64,000 nucleotides of DNA from Halomonas borealis (GCF_004798905.1 NZ_SDMO01000003.1:217696-281695); one strand, 5' to 3'; positions 54,206 to 63,788 are shown, counted from the stretch's first letter. A program made the numbers and translations. The notes: a model not told the origin generated them from the letters alone.

Positions 54206-55024
54206 TCACCGATGGCCGGGGTGCGTGGCGCCCCGTTCCCTGTCGTCATGCCTGTGCCCAGCGTCCATGTCGGCGTGCTCCTCGCTGGCCTGAGCGTGCC
54301 CGGGCGTCATCTCGGCGTGCGCGTCACCATGGTCCATGCCGCCGGGTCTCAGCCCCCACAGCTGCCAGAGGGCGAAGCCGATGATCGCCAGTGCCGCGAG
54401 GCGGCGGGTGGCCGGCTGGCGGATCAGCGTGCCGAGCCGACGTGCGGCCAGGCCGGTGGCGAGCAGCGCCGGCAGGGTGCCGAGCCCGAAGGCGCCCATC
54501 AGCAGCGCGCCGTTAGCCGGGTCGGCAGTGGCCAGGCTCCAGGCCAGCATCGAGTAGACTAGCCCGCAGGGCAGCCAGCCCCAGACGGCGCCCAGGGCCA
54601 CCGCCTGGGGCACCCTCACCACCGGCATCAGGCGTCGGCCGATCGGTTCCAGGTGGCGCCACAGGCGCCTGCCCAGCGCCTCGACCCTGAGCAGCCCCTT
54701 CCACCAGTCGGCGATATACAGCGCCATCAGGATCAGCATCGTGGCGGCCAGCACCTGGAGCGCCAGGCGCCCCCCCGGCGCCACGCCGACCAGGGTGCCG
54801 AGCCCGGCCGCCAGCGCGCCGGCGAGCATGTAGCTGGCGATGCGTCCCAGGTTGTAGCCCAGCAGCAGGCCGGCCAGGCGCGCCGGATGGCGCTGGCTCG
54901 GCGGCACGGCGAAGCTCAGCGCGCTCATGATGCCGCCGCACATGCCGATGCAGTGGGCGCCGCCGAGCAGGCCGAAGACGAAGGCCGCGGCCAGCGGGGG
55001 GAGGTCGAGTCCGGTGGGGTTCAC
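54206..55024 (-). CDS. TauE/SafE-type membrane protein of the cbb3 cluster, His-rich tail
   Basis: 272 residues from a GTG at 55024 that overlaps the ccoS stop (GTGA). About six membrane helices, with FGLLGGAHCIGMCGGIMSAL at the start and WGWLPCGLVYSMLAW in the middle, are typical of the TauE/SafE-like protein at the end of cco assembly operons. The last ~45 residues are soluble and rich in His, Asp and Met (MTPGHAQASEEHADMDAGHR). The membrane cysteines and the tail suggest copper or other metal handling for oxidase assembly. The role is not established. Confidence 0.85.
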   Translation of the reverse strand: MNPTGLDLPPLAAAFVFGLLGGAHCIGMCGGIMSALSFAVPPSQRHPARLAGLLLGYNLGRIASYMLAGALAAGLGTLVGVAPGGRLALQVLAATMLILMALYIADWWKGLLRVEALGRRLWRHLEPIGRRLMPVVRVPQAVALGAVWGWLPCGLVYSMLAWSLATADPANGALLMGAFGLGTLPALLATGLAARRLGTLIRQPATRRLAALAIIGFALWQLWGLRPGGMDHGDAHAEMTPGHAQASEEHADMDAGHRHDDRERGATHPGHR

Positions 55025-55245
55025 TCGGGCGTCCTTGTGCGGGTGGTCGAGGAGGAAGCGGGCGCGCCGCCTTGTCGGGACCTGGCCGCCACAGGCCGGT
55101 CGGGGTCGTCATCATCGAACAGGATGCGATGGGCGGGGCCTTCGAGGTCATCGAACTGATCGTTGCGCACCGCCCAGAAGAAGGCCGCCACGGCTAGCCC
55201 GAGGAGCATCAGCGACAGCGGAATCAGCAAGTAGAGAATGCTCAT
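55021..55245 (-). CDS. ccoS: CcoS, cbb3 oxidase assembly protein
   Basis: 74 residues from the ATG at 55245. One membrane helix (YLLIPLSLMLLGLAVAAFFW) is followed by the CcoS motif AVRNDQFDDLEGPAHRILFD and a variable tail. CcoS is needed for a cofactor-complete cbb3 oxidase. It overlaps ccoI upstream (ATGA) and the TauE/SafE gene downstream (GTGA). Confidence 0.93.
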   Translation of the reverse strand: MSILYLLIPLSLMLLGLAVAAFFWAVRNDQFDDLEGPAHRILFDDDDPDRPVAARSRQGGAPASSSTTRTRTPE

Positions 55246-57686
55246 GGGGTCTCCTCGTCCGGCCGGCGCGTTAGCCGCAGGGCGTTGGCGACCACTACCA
55301 ATGAGCTCGCCGACATGCCCAGCGCCGCCAGCCAGGGGGGCACCCAACCCATGGCCGCCGGCGGCAGGGCCAGCAGGTTGTAGGCCAGCGCCCAGCCCAG
55401 GTTCTGGCGGATGATCCGCCGTGTGGCGTGGCCGATCTCGAGGGCCTCGACGAGGCGGCCCAGGCGCGAGCCGAGCAGCACGGCATCGGCCCGGGTGCGG
55501 GCGAGATCGGTGGCGCCGTTCATGGCGACGGCCAGGTCGGCGCCGGCCAGCACCGGGACATCGTTGATGCCGTCGCCGACCATCGCGACTCGCTGGCCCG
55601 CGGCCTGCAGCTCCCGCAACCGGGCCAGCTTGTCCTCGGGGCTGGCGCCGCCGCGCCACTCGTCGATGTCCAGCGCCTCGGCGAGTGCCTGGGTGGCCGC
55701 CTCGCCGTCGCCGGAGAGCAGTTCCACCGCGATGCCGCGGGCTTTCAGGGCGTCGAGCGTGGCGGCGGCATCCTCGCGCAGCCGGTCATGCAGGGCGAAC
55801 CAGGCCCGCGGCTCGCCGTCCTCGGCGAGCAGCAGCCAGTGGCCGTCTCCCGGGGGCGGCGAGTTGGCCTGCGGGGCGGCGAAGCCCGGCGTGCCGAGCC
55901 GCCAGGTCCGGTCGTCGAGGCGACCTTCCAGGCCCTGGCCGGGTCGGGCGACGACGTCGTGGGCGACGAGTCCCGGGCGGCGATAGGGGCGGAAGGCGTG
56001 GGCGATGGGGTGTTCGGAATGGGCCTCCAGGGCCGCGGCCAGCGCCGTCAGGCGGCCGGCATCGCCACTCGGCAGTATCACCCGGCGTCCCAGTGTCATG
56101 TCGCCGGTGGTCAGGGTGCCGGTCTTGTCGAAGATCACTCGCTCGAGGCGCGGCAGGGTCTCCAGGGCGTCGGCGCGGGTCAGCAGCACGCCGCGCCGGT
56201 ACAGCCGGCCGTGGGCGGCGGTCAGGGCCGTGGGCATGGCCAGCGCCAGGGCGCAGGGGCAGCTGACCACCAGCACCGAGAGCGTCACCCAGAAGGCCCG
56301 GGCGGGGTCGATGAACGACCAGGCCAGCCCGGTAGCGGCGGCGACCAACAGCACCTGCAACACGAAGTGATGGGCTAGCCGCGCGGCCTGGCGGGCGATG
56401 CGCGGGCGCTCGGCGAAGGCGCGGTCGGTGAGGTCGAGCAGCTGTGCCGCCCGGGCATCGCGGCCGGCACGGGTCACGCGGACGGTCAGCGGGCTTTCGA
56501 CGTTGTGGCTGCCGCCGGTCACGGTGTCGCCGACGCCGCGCGAGACCGGCAACGCCTCGCCGCTGAGCAGCGACTCGTCGAGGCTGGAGGCGCCTTCCTC
56601 GATCACGCCATCGGCGGGCACGCCGTGGCCGGGCTTGACCCGTATCCGGTCGTCGGCGACCAGTTCGCTGGCGGGCACCAGGCATGCCGTGCCGCGCTCG
56701 TCCAGGCGGGTCGCCGCCAAGGGCAGCAGTTCGGCCAGGGCGTTGCCGTGGCGCCCCCCGTGCCGCCGGGCGCGTACCTCCAGGTAGCGGCCGAACAGCA
56801 GGAAGAAGGTGAACATGGCCGCGGAGTCGAAATACACCTCGCCGTGGCCGACGAACAGCGCCCAGCCGCTGGCGAGATAGGCGCCGGCGATGGCCAGCGA
56901 CACCGGCACGTCCATGCCCAGCCGGCGGTTGCGCAGGTCGCGCGCCGCGCCTTGCCAGAACGGCTGGGCGGAATAGAGCACCACCGGCGTGGTCAAGGCG
57001 AAGGCCAGCCAGTGGAAGAGGGTGTCGAAGTCGCCACCCAGACCGTCCTCGCCGGCCAGGTAGAAGGGGATCGAGAACATCGCCACCTGCATCATGCCCA
57101 CCGCGGCGACGATCAATCGGCGCACCTGGCGGCGTTCCTCGCGCTGCAGGCGACGCTGGGCCTCATCGGGTTCATAGGGCCGGGCCGGGTAGCCGATGGC
57201 GGCCAGCTCGGCGAGCAGCCGCGAGAAGGCGATGCGATCGGGATCCCAGGCGACCCGCAGCCGATGCTGGGCGAGGTTGACGGCGCTTGAGGTGATGCCC
57301 TCGAGGGCGTTGAGGCGGTGCTCGATCAGCCAGGCGCAGGCCGCGCAGGTGATGCCTTCCACCGCCAGGGTGGCATGGACGCCGCCATCGGCGTCGGGGT
57401 GCACGAAGCGTGCTTGCAGGCCGGGGGCGTCGAAGACCGCCCAGGTCTCGGCATCCGCGGCCCGGCGATCGTCGGGCCGCGCCGGCAGCTCGCTGCGAAA
57501 GCGGTAGTAGCCGGCCAGGCCGCCGTCGACGATGGCGTGGGCCACCGCCTCGCAGCCGGGACAGCATAACGGCTGTTCGGCACCGTCGAGGGTCAGCGTC
57601 CAGGGGGCGTCCTCCGGCACGCGGTCGCCGCAATGGTAGCAGCGGGCGGCAACGGCCTCGGCGGCAGACGGATGGGGCGCGGTCAT
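55242..57686 (-). CDS. ccoI: CcoI, P1B-type copper-exporting ATPase for cbb3 assembly
   Basis: 814 residues. A Cys-rich N-terminal domain (RCYHCGDRVP; CCPGCEAVAHAI) precedes an HMA domain (EGITCAACAWLIEH), eight helices with the CPC metal motif (VVSCPCALALAMPTALT), the phosphorylation site FDKTGTLTTGD and GDGINDVPVLAGADLAVAM. The extra N-terminal Cys domain marks the CcoI/FixI (CopA2) branch, which supplies copper to the oxidase binuclear centre rather than giving bulk resistance. It overlaps ccoS by ATGA and lies 8 bases after ccoH. Confidence 0.95.
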   Translation of the reverse strand: MTAPHPSAAEAVAARCYHCGDRVPEDAPWTLTLDGAEQPLCCPGCEAVAHAIVDGGLAGYYRFRSELPARPDDRRAADAETWAVFDAPGLQARFVHPDADGGVHATLAVEGITCAACAWLIEHRLNALEGITSSAVNLAQHRLRVAWDPDRIAFSRLLAELAAIGYPARPYEPDEAQRRLQREERRQVRRLIVAAVGMMQVAMFSIPFYLAGEDGLGGDFDTLFHWLAFALTTPVVLYSAQPFWQGAARDLRNRRLGMDVPVSLAIAGAYLASGWALFVGHGEVYFDSAAMFTFFLLFGRYLEVRARRHGGRHGNALAELLPLAATRLDERGTACLVPASELVADDRIRVKPGHGVPADGVIEEGASSLDESLLSGEALPVSRGVGDTVTGGSHNVESPLTVRVTRAGRDARAAQLLDLTDRAFAERPRIARQAARLAHHFVLQVLLVAAATGLAWSFIDPARAFWVTLSVLVVSCPCALALAMPTALTAAHGRLYRRGVLLTRADALETLPRLERVIFDKTGTLTTGDMTLGRRVILPSGDAGRLTALAAALEAHSEHPIAHAFRPYRRPGLVAHDVVARPGQGLEGRLDDRTWRLGTPGFAAPQANSPPPGDGHWLLLAEDGEPRAWFALHDRLREDAAATLDALKARGIAVELLSGDGEAATQALAEALDIDEWRGGASPEDKLARLRELQAAGQRVAMVGDGINDVPVLAGADLAVAMNGATDLARTRADAVLLGSRLGRLVEALEIGHATRRIIRQNLGWALAYNLLALPPAAMGWVPPWLAALGMSASSLVVVANALRLTRRPDEETP

Positions 57687-57694
57687 GGGGTGAC

Positions 57695-58207
57695 TCAGAC
57701 TCCAGGAACCAGGGTGAACGCGGTCTCGGCGGGGAATCGGGCCTCGCCGGTGAGACGCCAGGCGGGCTCGCCGGTGTCGGCGGGCTCCAGATGCAGGTAG
57801 CGGCGGTGGCGCAGCGGCGCCTCGAGCATGGTGACGTAGCGCCCGGCATGCAGGTGCTCGAGCGTCAGCCGTCGATCGCGGTGGTTCTCGGTGGGGAAGA
57901 TGAGCTTCAGGGTCAGCCGCTCGGGGTGCGCCTCGCCGGCCAGGTCGACGACCAGGTCGCCGGTGGCCGGGTCGGCGCGCAGAGTGGCCGAGAGCCCTAG
58001 GTCCCGGGCCCGTTCCTGCTTGGCGATCTGCTGGTTGATGGCCAGGCCTTCCTTGTAATAGTCGTCGGCCACGGTGCCGTCGAAGTAGTGAATCGAGAGG
58101 GCCAGGTAGACCAGGCTGAAGGTCACCGAGGCCCCCAGCAGGCCGATCATGAACCAGGGCCAGAATTGCTTGTACCAGGGCGGGATGGTCCGGTGTGGCA
58201 CGCTCAT
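57695..58207 (-). CDS. ccoH: CcoH (FixH-like), cbb3 oxidase assembly protein
   Basis: 170 residues. An N-terminal membrane helix (FWPWFMIGLLGASVTFSLVY) and the signature DDYYKEGLAINQQIAKQERA are followed by a periplasmic beta-rich domain. CcoH interacts with CcoI and the oxidase and is needed for stable assembly. Its start overlaps the ccoG stop by one base (TGATG). Confidence 0.93.
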   Translation of the reverse strand: MSVPHRTIPPWYKQFWPWFMIGLLGASVTFSLVYLALSIHYFDGTVADDYYKEGLAINQQIAKQERARDLGLSATLRADPATGDLVVDLAGEAHPERLTLKLIFPTENHRDRRLTLEHLHAGRYVTMLEAPLRHRRYLHLEPADTGEPAWRLTGEARFPAETAFTLVPGV

Positions 58208-59640
58208 CAGCGGGTCTCTCCTAGGAAACGACTATCGCGCTCGAGGCGGATGGTGGGGTCGTCGAGCGCCTCGAGGTGCAGCCGGATCGCGTGGCTGGGG
58301 TGCTCGAGGGCATGCGGCGGCACGGTGACTTCCACCACCCGCCGGCGCGACTCGCCGGCGGGTACGCGGAGGCGGGCGGTGTCCAGGGTCAGCCCATCGA
58401 GGCCCGAGGCCTCGAGCCGGTAGGCGCGATCTTGCTGATCCAGGTTGCGTACCGTCAGGGTGTAGACGTTGCGGATTCGGCCGTCGTCGGCCAGCTGGAA
58501 CAGCCGCTGGCGGTCGCGCTCCACCTCGATGTCGAGCGGGACACGGTCGCCGAGCGCGCCGATGAACAGCCCGAGCATCACCAGCAACACGGCCAGGTAG
58601 CCGAGCAGGCGCGGACGCAGCCGGCGCGAGGGATGGCCCTGCAGGGCGTTCTCGGAGGTGTAGCGAATCAGCCCGCGAGGGTAGCCCAGGCGCTCCATGA
58701 CGCCGTCGCAGGCATCGATGCAGGCCGCACAATCGATGCACTCGTGCTGCAGGCCGTCGCGGATGTCGATGCCGGTGGGGCAGGCCTGGATACACAGCTC
58801 GCAGTCGATGCAGTCGCCGTGGCCGGACGCCTCGGCCGCGTCATGGGGGAGCTTGCCGCCGCGCCGGCCGCGCGGTTCGCCACGCGCGGCATCATAGGCG
58901 ACGGTCAGGGTGTCGGCGTCGAACATGACACCCTGGAAACGTGCATAAGGGCACATGTGATGGCAGACCTGCTCGCGCAGCCAGCCGGCATTGAGGTAGG
59001 TGAACAGCGTGAAGAAGGCGATCCAGAAGCAGGCCCAGGCGTGGGCCTCGAGCCGCGCGAGGTCCACCATCAGCGCGCGGATCGGCGTGAAATAACCGAC
59101 GCAGGTCAGGCCGGTAGCGACGGCGATGACGAGCCAGGCCGTGTGTTTGGCGGACTTGCGACGCAACTTGTCGGCGTCCCAGGCGCGCCGATCGAGCCTG
59201 ATGCGGCGATGACGTGGTCCCTCGAGGCGATGCTCGACCCAGATGAACAGCTGGGTCCAGACGCTCTGTGGGCAGGCATAGCCGCACCACAAGCGGCCGG
59301 CGAGCACGGTGATGAAGAACAGCCCGAAGGCGGCGATGATCAATAGCCAGGAGAGCAGCATGAACTCCTGGGGATAGAAGGTGGCGCCGAAGAGGTGGAA
59401 CTCGCGGCTGGGTAGATCGAACCACACCGCCGGGCGTTCGCCCCAGGCAAGCCAGGGGGTGGCGAAGTAGGCCAGCATCAGCGGCCAGCCGATGACGCGC
59501 CGCAGGCGCTGGAAGACCCCGCGGATCTCGCGCACGTAGAGATGGCGACGGCGGGTGCCCATCGCCTGGCCGACGCCCTCGTCCAGGGCGTGGTGGCGAG
59601 TGGCGTCGGTGATGTCGCGGCAGGGGATGGGATCGCTCAT
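58207..59640 (-). CDS. ccoG: CcoG (RdxA/FixG-like), membrane ferredoxin for cbb3 assembly
   Basis: 477 residues with about five membrane helices. Two 4Fe-4S motifs lie in a cytosolic domain: CIDCELCIQACPTGIDI and CIDCAACIDACDGVM. Further conserved cysteines lie in WCGYACPQSVWTQLF and QVCHHMCPYARFQ, and a C-terminal Ig-like FixG domain follows. CcoG has Cu2+ reductase activity in Rhodobacter and feeds Cu+ to assembly. It is 42 bases after ccoP, then coupled to ccoH. Confidence 0.94.
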   Translation of the reverse strand: MSDPIPCRDITDATRHHALDEGVGQAMGTRRRHLYVREIRGVFQRLRRVIGWPLMLAYFATPWLAWGERPAVWFDLPSREFHLFGATFYPQEFMLLSWLLIIAAFGLFFITVLAGRLWCGYACPQSVWTQLFIWVEHRLEGPRHRRIRLDRRAWDADKLRRKSAKHTAWLVIAVATGLTCVGYFTPIRALMVDLARLEAHAWACFWIAFFTLFTYLNAGWLREQVCHHMCPYARFQGVMFDADTLTVAYDAARGEPRGRRGGKLPHDAAEASGHGDCIDCELCIQACPTGIDIRDGLQHECIDCAACIDACDGVMERLGYPRGLIRYTSENALQGHPSRRLRPRLLGYLAVLLVMLGLFIGALGDRVPLDIEVERDRQRLFQLADDGRIRNVYTLTVRNLDQQDRAYRLEASGLDGLTLDTARLRVPAGESRRRVVEVTVPPHALEHPSHAIRLHLEALDDPTIRLERDSRFLGETR

Positions 59641-59682
59641 GACAGGCTCTCGGCGGCGGCCACGCCGCGTCGTGGTGCGGGG

Positions 59683-60612
59683 TCAATCGCGGCGGCCGAG
59701 GGCGTAGACATAGGCGGCCACCAGGTGGACCTTGTCTTCCCCGATGTAGTCGGCCTGGGCCGGCATGTGCCCGCTGCGTCCGTGGCGCAGGGTCTGGCGC
59801 AGCGTGGCCGCCAGCGGCTGGTCGGGCCGGCGATACAGCCAGGCGTCGTCGGTCAGGTTCGGCGCGCCGAGGGCCTGGTTGCCGGTACCGTCGGGCGAGT
59901 GGCAGGCGCTGCATACCGAGGCGAACATCGTCGCGCCCTGCTCGGCGCGCCCGGCGTCGTGGGGCTGGCCGGACAGCGACAGCACGTGCTGGGTGAGGTT
60001 CTCGATGCTGTCCTCGCCGAGCTGCTGCCAGGCGGGCATCCGACCGTTACGCCCGTCGGTGAGAGTGGCCACGATGGTGTCCGGCGCGCCGCCATAGAGC
60101 CAGGCGTCGTCGGTCAGGTCGGGGAAGCCGTCGCCGCCCCGGGCATTGGCGCCGTGACAGATGGCGCAGTTGTTGAGGAACAGGCGCTCGGCGACGTCCA
60201 TGGCCTCGGCGTCCCGGGCAAGCTCCGGGATCGGTACCTGTTGGTAGCGTTCGAAGATCGGCGCGTAGCGCGCCTCGGCATGGGCCACCTCGGTTTCCCA
60301 CTGGCCTTCCTGAGTCCAGCCCAGCAGGCCGGCATAGTTGCCGAGCCCCGGGTAAAGCAGCAGATACCCCAGGGCGAAGATCACCGTGCCCACATACAGC
60401 TGGAACCACCAGCGCGGCAGGGGGTTGTCGTACTCTTCGATCTCGTCGGCCGTGTGATCGGTGGTCTCGACGTGACCGTCGGCATCGGCGGGCTTGTCGG
60501 TCTTGCGGTTGGCGAACAGCAGCCAGGCGCTGATGGCGATGGTGCCCAGGGTGATGACGATGATCCAGGCACTCCAGAATCCGGGCAGCACGTCCCTCCA
60601 CAGATGACTCAT
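59683..60612 (-). CDS. ccoP: CcoP, cbb3 cytochrome oxidase diheme subunit III
   Basis: 309 residues. Two membrane helices (WIIVITLGTIAISAWLLF and FQLYVGTVIFALGYLLLYP) and the PLPRWWFQLY motif precede two cytochrome c domains with heme sites CAICH and CSACH and distal Met ligands in NGRMPAW and SGHMPAQ. CcoP passes electrons to CcoO/CcoN. Its ATG overlaps the ccoQ stop (ATGA). Confidence 0.96.
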   Translation of the reverse strand: MSHLWRDVLPGFWSAWIIVITLGTIAISAWLLFANRKTDKPADADGHVETTDHTADEIEEYDNPLPRWWFQLYVGTVIFALGYLLLYPGLGNYAGLLGWTQEGQWETEVAHAEARYAPIFERYQQVPIPELARDAEAMDVAERLFLNNCAICHGANARGGDGFPDLTDDAWLYGGAPDTIVATLTDGRNGRMPAWQQLGEDSIENLTQHVLSLSGQPHDAGRAEQGATMFASVCSACHSPDGTGNQALGAPNLTDDAWLYRRPDQPLAATLRQTLRHGRSGHMPAQADYIGEDKVHLVAAYVYALGRRD

Positions 60613-60803
60613 GTGTCGCGGTCTCCCGTGTCTCGGCGGGCGCTGGCCGCGTGGCTCATGGGGGCGTCTTGGTCGGCGAAGGGCAGGTTGGCCGCTTCGT
60701 CGAAGTCCGGCTGGCGCCGCTTCGAATAGGCCCAGCAGACCAGGCCGATGAAGCCGACCAGCAGCAGGGCGGTGATGATGCCGCGTAGGGTTCCGATATC
60801 CAT
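60609..60803 (-). CDS. ccoQ: CcoQ, small cbb3 oxidase subunit IV
   Basis: 64 residues: one membrane helix (ALLLVGFIGLVCWAYSKRR) and a short tail with FDEAANLPFADQD, the usual CcoQ signature. It stabilises the complex. It lies one base after ccoO and overlaps ccoP. Confidence 0.94.
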   Translation of the reverse strand: MDIGTLRGIITALLLVGFIGLVCWAYSKRRQPDFDEAANLPFADQDAPMSHAASARRDTGDRDT

Positions 60804-60804
60804 G

Positions 60805-61413
60805 TCAGCGGGCGTCCTTCAGCACGGTGCCGAGTTGTTGCAGGTAGGCCACCAGGGCGGTGATCTCGCGTTCGCCGTGCACCGCCTCGCGGGCACCGGC
60901 GATCTGCGTATCGTCGTAGGGCACACCCAGGGTGCGCAGGGCGCCCATCTTGGCGGCGATGGCGTCGCCGTCGATGACGTCCTCGAACAGCCAGGGGTAG
61001 GCCGGCATGATCGAGGCCGGTACCACATCACGGGGGTTGTAGAGATGCGCACGGTGCCAGTCGTCGCTGTAGCGGCCGCCGACCCGGGCAAGGTCGGGGC
61101 CGGTGCGCTTGGATCCCCACAGGAAGTTGTGCTCGTAGACCGATTCGCCGGCGACGCTGTAATGGCCATAGCGTTCGGTCTCGGCGCGGAAGGGACGGAT
61201 CATCTGTGAGTGGCAGCCCACGCAGCCCTCGCGGCGGTAGATGTCGCGGCCGGCGAGCTCCAGGGGCGAGAGCGGTTCCAGCCCCTCCACCGGCTCGGTG
61301 GTCTGTTTCTGGAAGAACAGTGGCACCACCTCGGCAAGGCCGCCGAAGCTGATGACCACCAGTACCAGTACGCTGAGCAGGCCGACGTTCTTCTCGATGA
61401 TGTCGTGTCTCAT
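60805..61413 (-). CDS. ccoO: CcoO, cbb3 cytochrome oxidase monoheme subunit II
   Basis: 202 residues with an N-terminal membrane anchor ([19 protein letters not shown]), heme c site [12 protein letters not shown] and the axial Met in [13 protein letters not shown]. This is the standard FixO pattern. It follows ccoN by 25 bases. Confidence 0.96.
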   Translation of the reverse strand: MRHDIIEKNVGLLSVLVLVVISFGGLAEVVPLFFQKQTTEPVEGLEPLSPLELAGRDIYRREGCVGCHSQMIRPFRAETERYGHYSVAGESVYEHNFLWGSKRTGPDLARVGGRYSDDWHRAHLYNPRDVVPASIMPAYPWLFEDVIDGDAIAAKMGALRTLGVPYDDTQIAGAREAVHGEREITALVAYLQQLGTVLKDAR

Positions 61414-61438
61414 GGCGGTGTTCTCGCTCCCTGTGGGC

Positions 61439-62866
61439 TCAGGCGGTCGCCTGGACCGGTGCTCGCTGCAGGCTCTGCGGCTGGCGTACGGTCATGAAGA
61501 CGTTGGCGGCCATGACCAGCATGCCGACCACCCAGCACAGCCCGCCGATGGTACGCACGACGTAGCCCGCGCCACTGGCCTCGACGGATTCGATGAAGCT
61601 GTACATCAGGGTGCCGTCGGGGTTGACCGCCCGCCACATCAGGCCCTGCAGGATGCCGTTGACCCACATGGCGGCGATGTAGAGCACGGTGCCGACGGTG
61701 GCCAGCCAGAAGTGCACGGCGATCAGCGCCACGGAGTGCATCTCGGTGCGGCCGTAGACGCGTGGGATCAGGTGGTACAGCGAGCCGATGGTGATCATCG
61801 CCACCCAGCCCAGCGCCCCGGCATGGACGTGGCCGATGGTCCAATCGGTGTAGTGGGACAGGGCGTTGACGGTCTTCACCGCCATCATCGGGCCCTCGAA
61901 GGTCGACATGCCGTAGAACGACAGCGCCACGACCAGGAAGCGCAGGGTGGGGTCGGTACGCAGCTTATGCCAGGCCCCCGAGAGGGTCATCATGCCGTTG
62001 ATCATGCCGCCCCAGGAGGGCGCCAACAGGATGATCGACATCACCATGCCCAGTGACTGGGCCCAGTTGGGTAGGGCGGTGTAGTGCAGGTGGTGGGGGC
62101 CGGCCCACATGTAGACCATGATCAGCGCCCAGAAGTGGACGATCGACAGTCGATAGGAATAGACCGGGCGCTCGGCCTGCTTGGGCACGAAGTAATACAT
62201 CATGCCGAGGAAGCCGGCGGTCAAGAAGAAGCCCACCGCATTGTGCCCATACCACCATTGGGTCATGGCATCGACGGCCCCGGCGTACATCGAGACCGAG
62301 GACATGGCCGAGACCGGCAGTGCCGCGCTGTTGACGATGTGCAGCACCGCCACGGTGAGGATGAAGGCGGCGTAGAACCAGTTGGCCACGTAGATGTGGG
62401 AGGTCTGGCGCCGTTTGATGGTGCCGAGGAAGACGCTGGCGTAGACGATCCATACCACCGCGAGCAGGATGTCGATCGGCCACTCCAGCTCGGCGTATTC
62501 CTTCACCTCGGTGTAGCCCAGCGGCAGCGTGATCAGTGCCGAGACGATCACCGCCTGCCAGCCCCAGAACGTGAAGGCGGCCAGTCGGTCGGAGCACAGA
62601 CGCGCCTGGCAGGTCCGCTGCACCACGTAGTAGGAGGTGGCGAACAGCGCCGAGCCGCCGAAGGCGAAGATCACCACGTTGGTGTGCAGCGGACGCAGGC
62701 GGCCGAAGCTGGTCCAGGGTAGCCCCAGGTTGAGTTCCGGCCAGACCAGCTGAGCGGCGATCGTGACGCCGAGGGTCATGCCCACGATGCCCCAGATCAC
62801 CGTCATGATCGCGAACTGTCGCACGACCTTGTAATTGTAGCGGGGGTGTTCCAGTGCTCTGCTCAT
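61439..62866 (-). CDS. ccoN: CcoN, cbb3 cytochrome oxidase catalytic subunit I
   Basis: 475 residues from the ATG at 62866 ([12 protein letters not shown]), the usual family start; the frame is open further up, but that part is leader. Twelve membrane helices carry the heme and CuB histidines, for example [43 protein letters not shown] and [14 protein letters not shown]. It reduces oxygen at high affinity and pumps protons. It is the first gene of the operon ccoNOQP-GHIS, read from the promoter at 62995-63022. Confidence 0.97.
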   Translation of the reverse strand: MSRALEHPRYNYKVVRQFAIMTVIWGIVGMTLGVTIAAQLVWPELNLGLPWTSFGRLRPLHTNVVIFAFGGSALFATSYYVVQRTCQARLCSDRLAAFTFWGWQAVIVSALITLPLGYTEVKEYAELEWPIDILLAVVWIVYASVFLGTIKRRQTSHIYVANWFYAAFILTVAVLHIVNSAALPVSAMSSVSMYAGAVDAMTQWWYGHNAVGFFLTAGFLGMMYYFVPKQAERPVYSYRLSIVHFWALIMVYMWAGPHHLHYTALPNWAQSLGMVMSIILLAPSWGGMINGMMTLSGAWHKLRTDPTLRFLVVALSFYGMSTFEGPMMAVKTVNALSHYTDWTIGHVHAGALGWVAMITIGSLYHLIPRVYGRTEMHSVALIAVHFWLATVGTVLYIAAMWVNGILQGLMWRAVNPDGTLMYSFIESVEASGAGYVVRTIGGLCWVVGMLVMAANVFMTVRQPQSLQRAPVQATA

Positions 62867-62943
62867 GTCGGGTTCCATCGAACGCGGTGGTGGGCGTCGC
62901 GCTGGGCGGTCGTCTCGCCCGGGGCTGTCGCCCGCATGATGAG

Positions 62944-62968
62944 CGTCACGCCGGCACCTGGCGTGACG
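62944..62968. promoter_or_regulatory. Perfect inverted repeat in the ccoN leader
   Basis: CGTCACGCC (62944-62952) and GGCGTGACG (62960-62968) are perfect 9-base arms around 7 bases. In the ccoN transcript it would form a hairpin about 20 bases from the predicted start. Read on the plus strand it is followed by a T-rich stretch, so it also resembles a terminator facing the hydrolase gene. Confidence 0.55.
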
Positions 62969-62994
62969 TTCTTGTTGTTTCATTTTTAGAGTAC

Positions 62995-63022
62995 ATTATA
63001 TGTCGACAGTAAGTGTATACAA
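62995..63022 (-). promoter_or_regulatory. Sigma-70 promoter of the cco operon
   Basis: On the minus strand: TTGTAT (63022-63017), 16 bases, TATAAT (63000-62995, perfect). Transcription would start near 62988, leaving a leader of about 120 bases. The -35 overlaps the first base of the divergent hydrolase gene. No TTGAT-N4-ATCAA (FNR/Anr) site is visible nearby. Confidence 0.7.
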
Positions 63023-63693
63023 TGTCTGATTTCGAAAAAATACACATGCTAGAAAGCCTGGGCCCCCTGGGGGTGACCGGCGAGGCACGCCTCGGGCGGC
63101 TGTTGCTGGCGCATGGCGCCGGGGCCGGGCAGGATTCCGCCTTCATGCGACGTCTCAGGCAGGCGTTGGCCGAGCGGGGCGTGCAGACCCTGGCTTTCGA
63201 GTTCGCCTACATGCAGCGCATGCGTGAGGAGGGGCGTCGCCGACCGCCGCCACGGGTCGAGCGGCTGGTCGATGAGTTCGCCGCCTGGCGCGATGCCACG
63301 GGGCGGCTCATGCCGGGCCCGCTGTGGTTGGGCGGCAAGTCCATGGGCGGCCGGGTGGCGAGCCTGCTGGCGGCGCGTGATGGCGCGGCCGGCCTGGCGC
63401 TCTGCGGCTATCCCTTTCATCCGCCGCGCAAGCTAGCATCGCTGCGTCTCGACCATTGGCCGCGCTTGAGCTGTCCGACCCTGGTGGTGCAGGGCGTGCG
63501 GGATCCCTTCGGCACGCGGGAGCAGGTGGCGGGCTATGCGTTGCCCGCCTGCGCGGAGCTGCATTGGCTGGACGACGGCGATCATGACTGGATGCCGCGC
63601 CGCGCCTCGGGGCGTGATCAGGCGGCCTTGATCGAGGAGGGGGCGGGGGTCATCGCCGAGGCCATGACACGCCATGTCATCGCCGATCGATGA
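63022..63693 (+). CDS. Alpha/beta hydrolase (KANL3/Tex30-like)
   Basis: 223 residues from the ATG at 63022; a GTG at 63013 and an ATG at 63046 are alternatives, and the SD is weak. LLLAHGAGAGQDSAFM forms the oxyanion region, the nucleophile is the Ser in LGGKSMGGRVASLL, the acid is in VQGVRDPFG and the base in DDGDHDWMP. The substrate is unknown; the family is annotated as dienelactone-hydrolase-like. Its start lies within the cco promoter, so the two genes may compete for RNA polymerase. Confidence 0.85.
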   Translation: MSDFEKIHMLESLGPLGVTGEARLGRLLLAHGAGAGQDSAFMRRLRQALAERGVQTLAFEFAYMQRMREEGRRRPPPRVERLVDEFAAWRDATGRLMPGPLWLGGKSMGGRVASLLAARDGAAGLALCGYPFHPPRKLASLRLDHWPRLSCPTLVVQGVRDPFGTREQVAGYALPACAELHWLDDGDHDWMPRRASGRDQAALIEEGAGVIAEAMTRHVIADR

Positions 63694-63760
63694 TGGCCAA
63701 GTAGATGAATGTCCTGACGTTCTACGCCGGCTGGTCGACACGGTATTATGAAAAAACGCG

Positions 63761-63788
63761 TTGACAACGCGTCCAGATTCCGTAGAAT
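63761..63788 (+). promoter_or_regulatory. Sigma-70 promoter of the tRNA-Val/tRNA-Asp unit
   Basis: TTGACA (63761-63766, perfect), 16 bases, TAGAAT (63783-63788), 18 bases before tRNA-Val. Confidence 0.85.

Noticed and set aside
62867..63060. FNR/Anr box for the cco operon
   Set aside because: I searched by eye for TTGAT-N4-ATCAA on both strands and found none, so no box is annotated.
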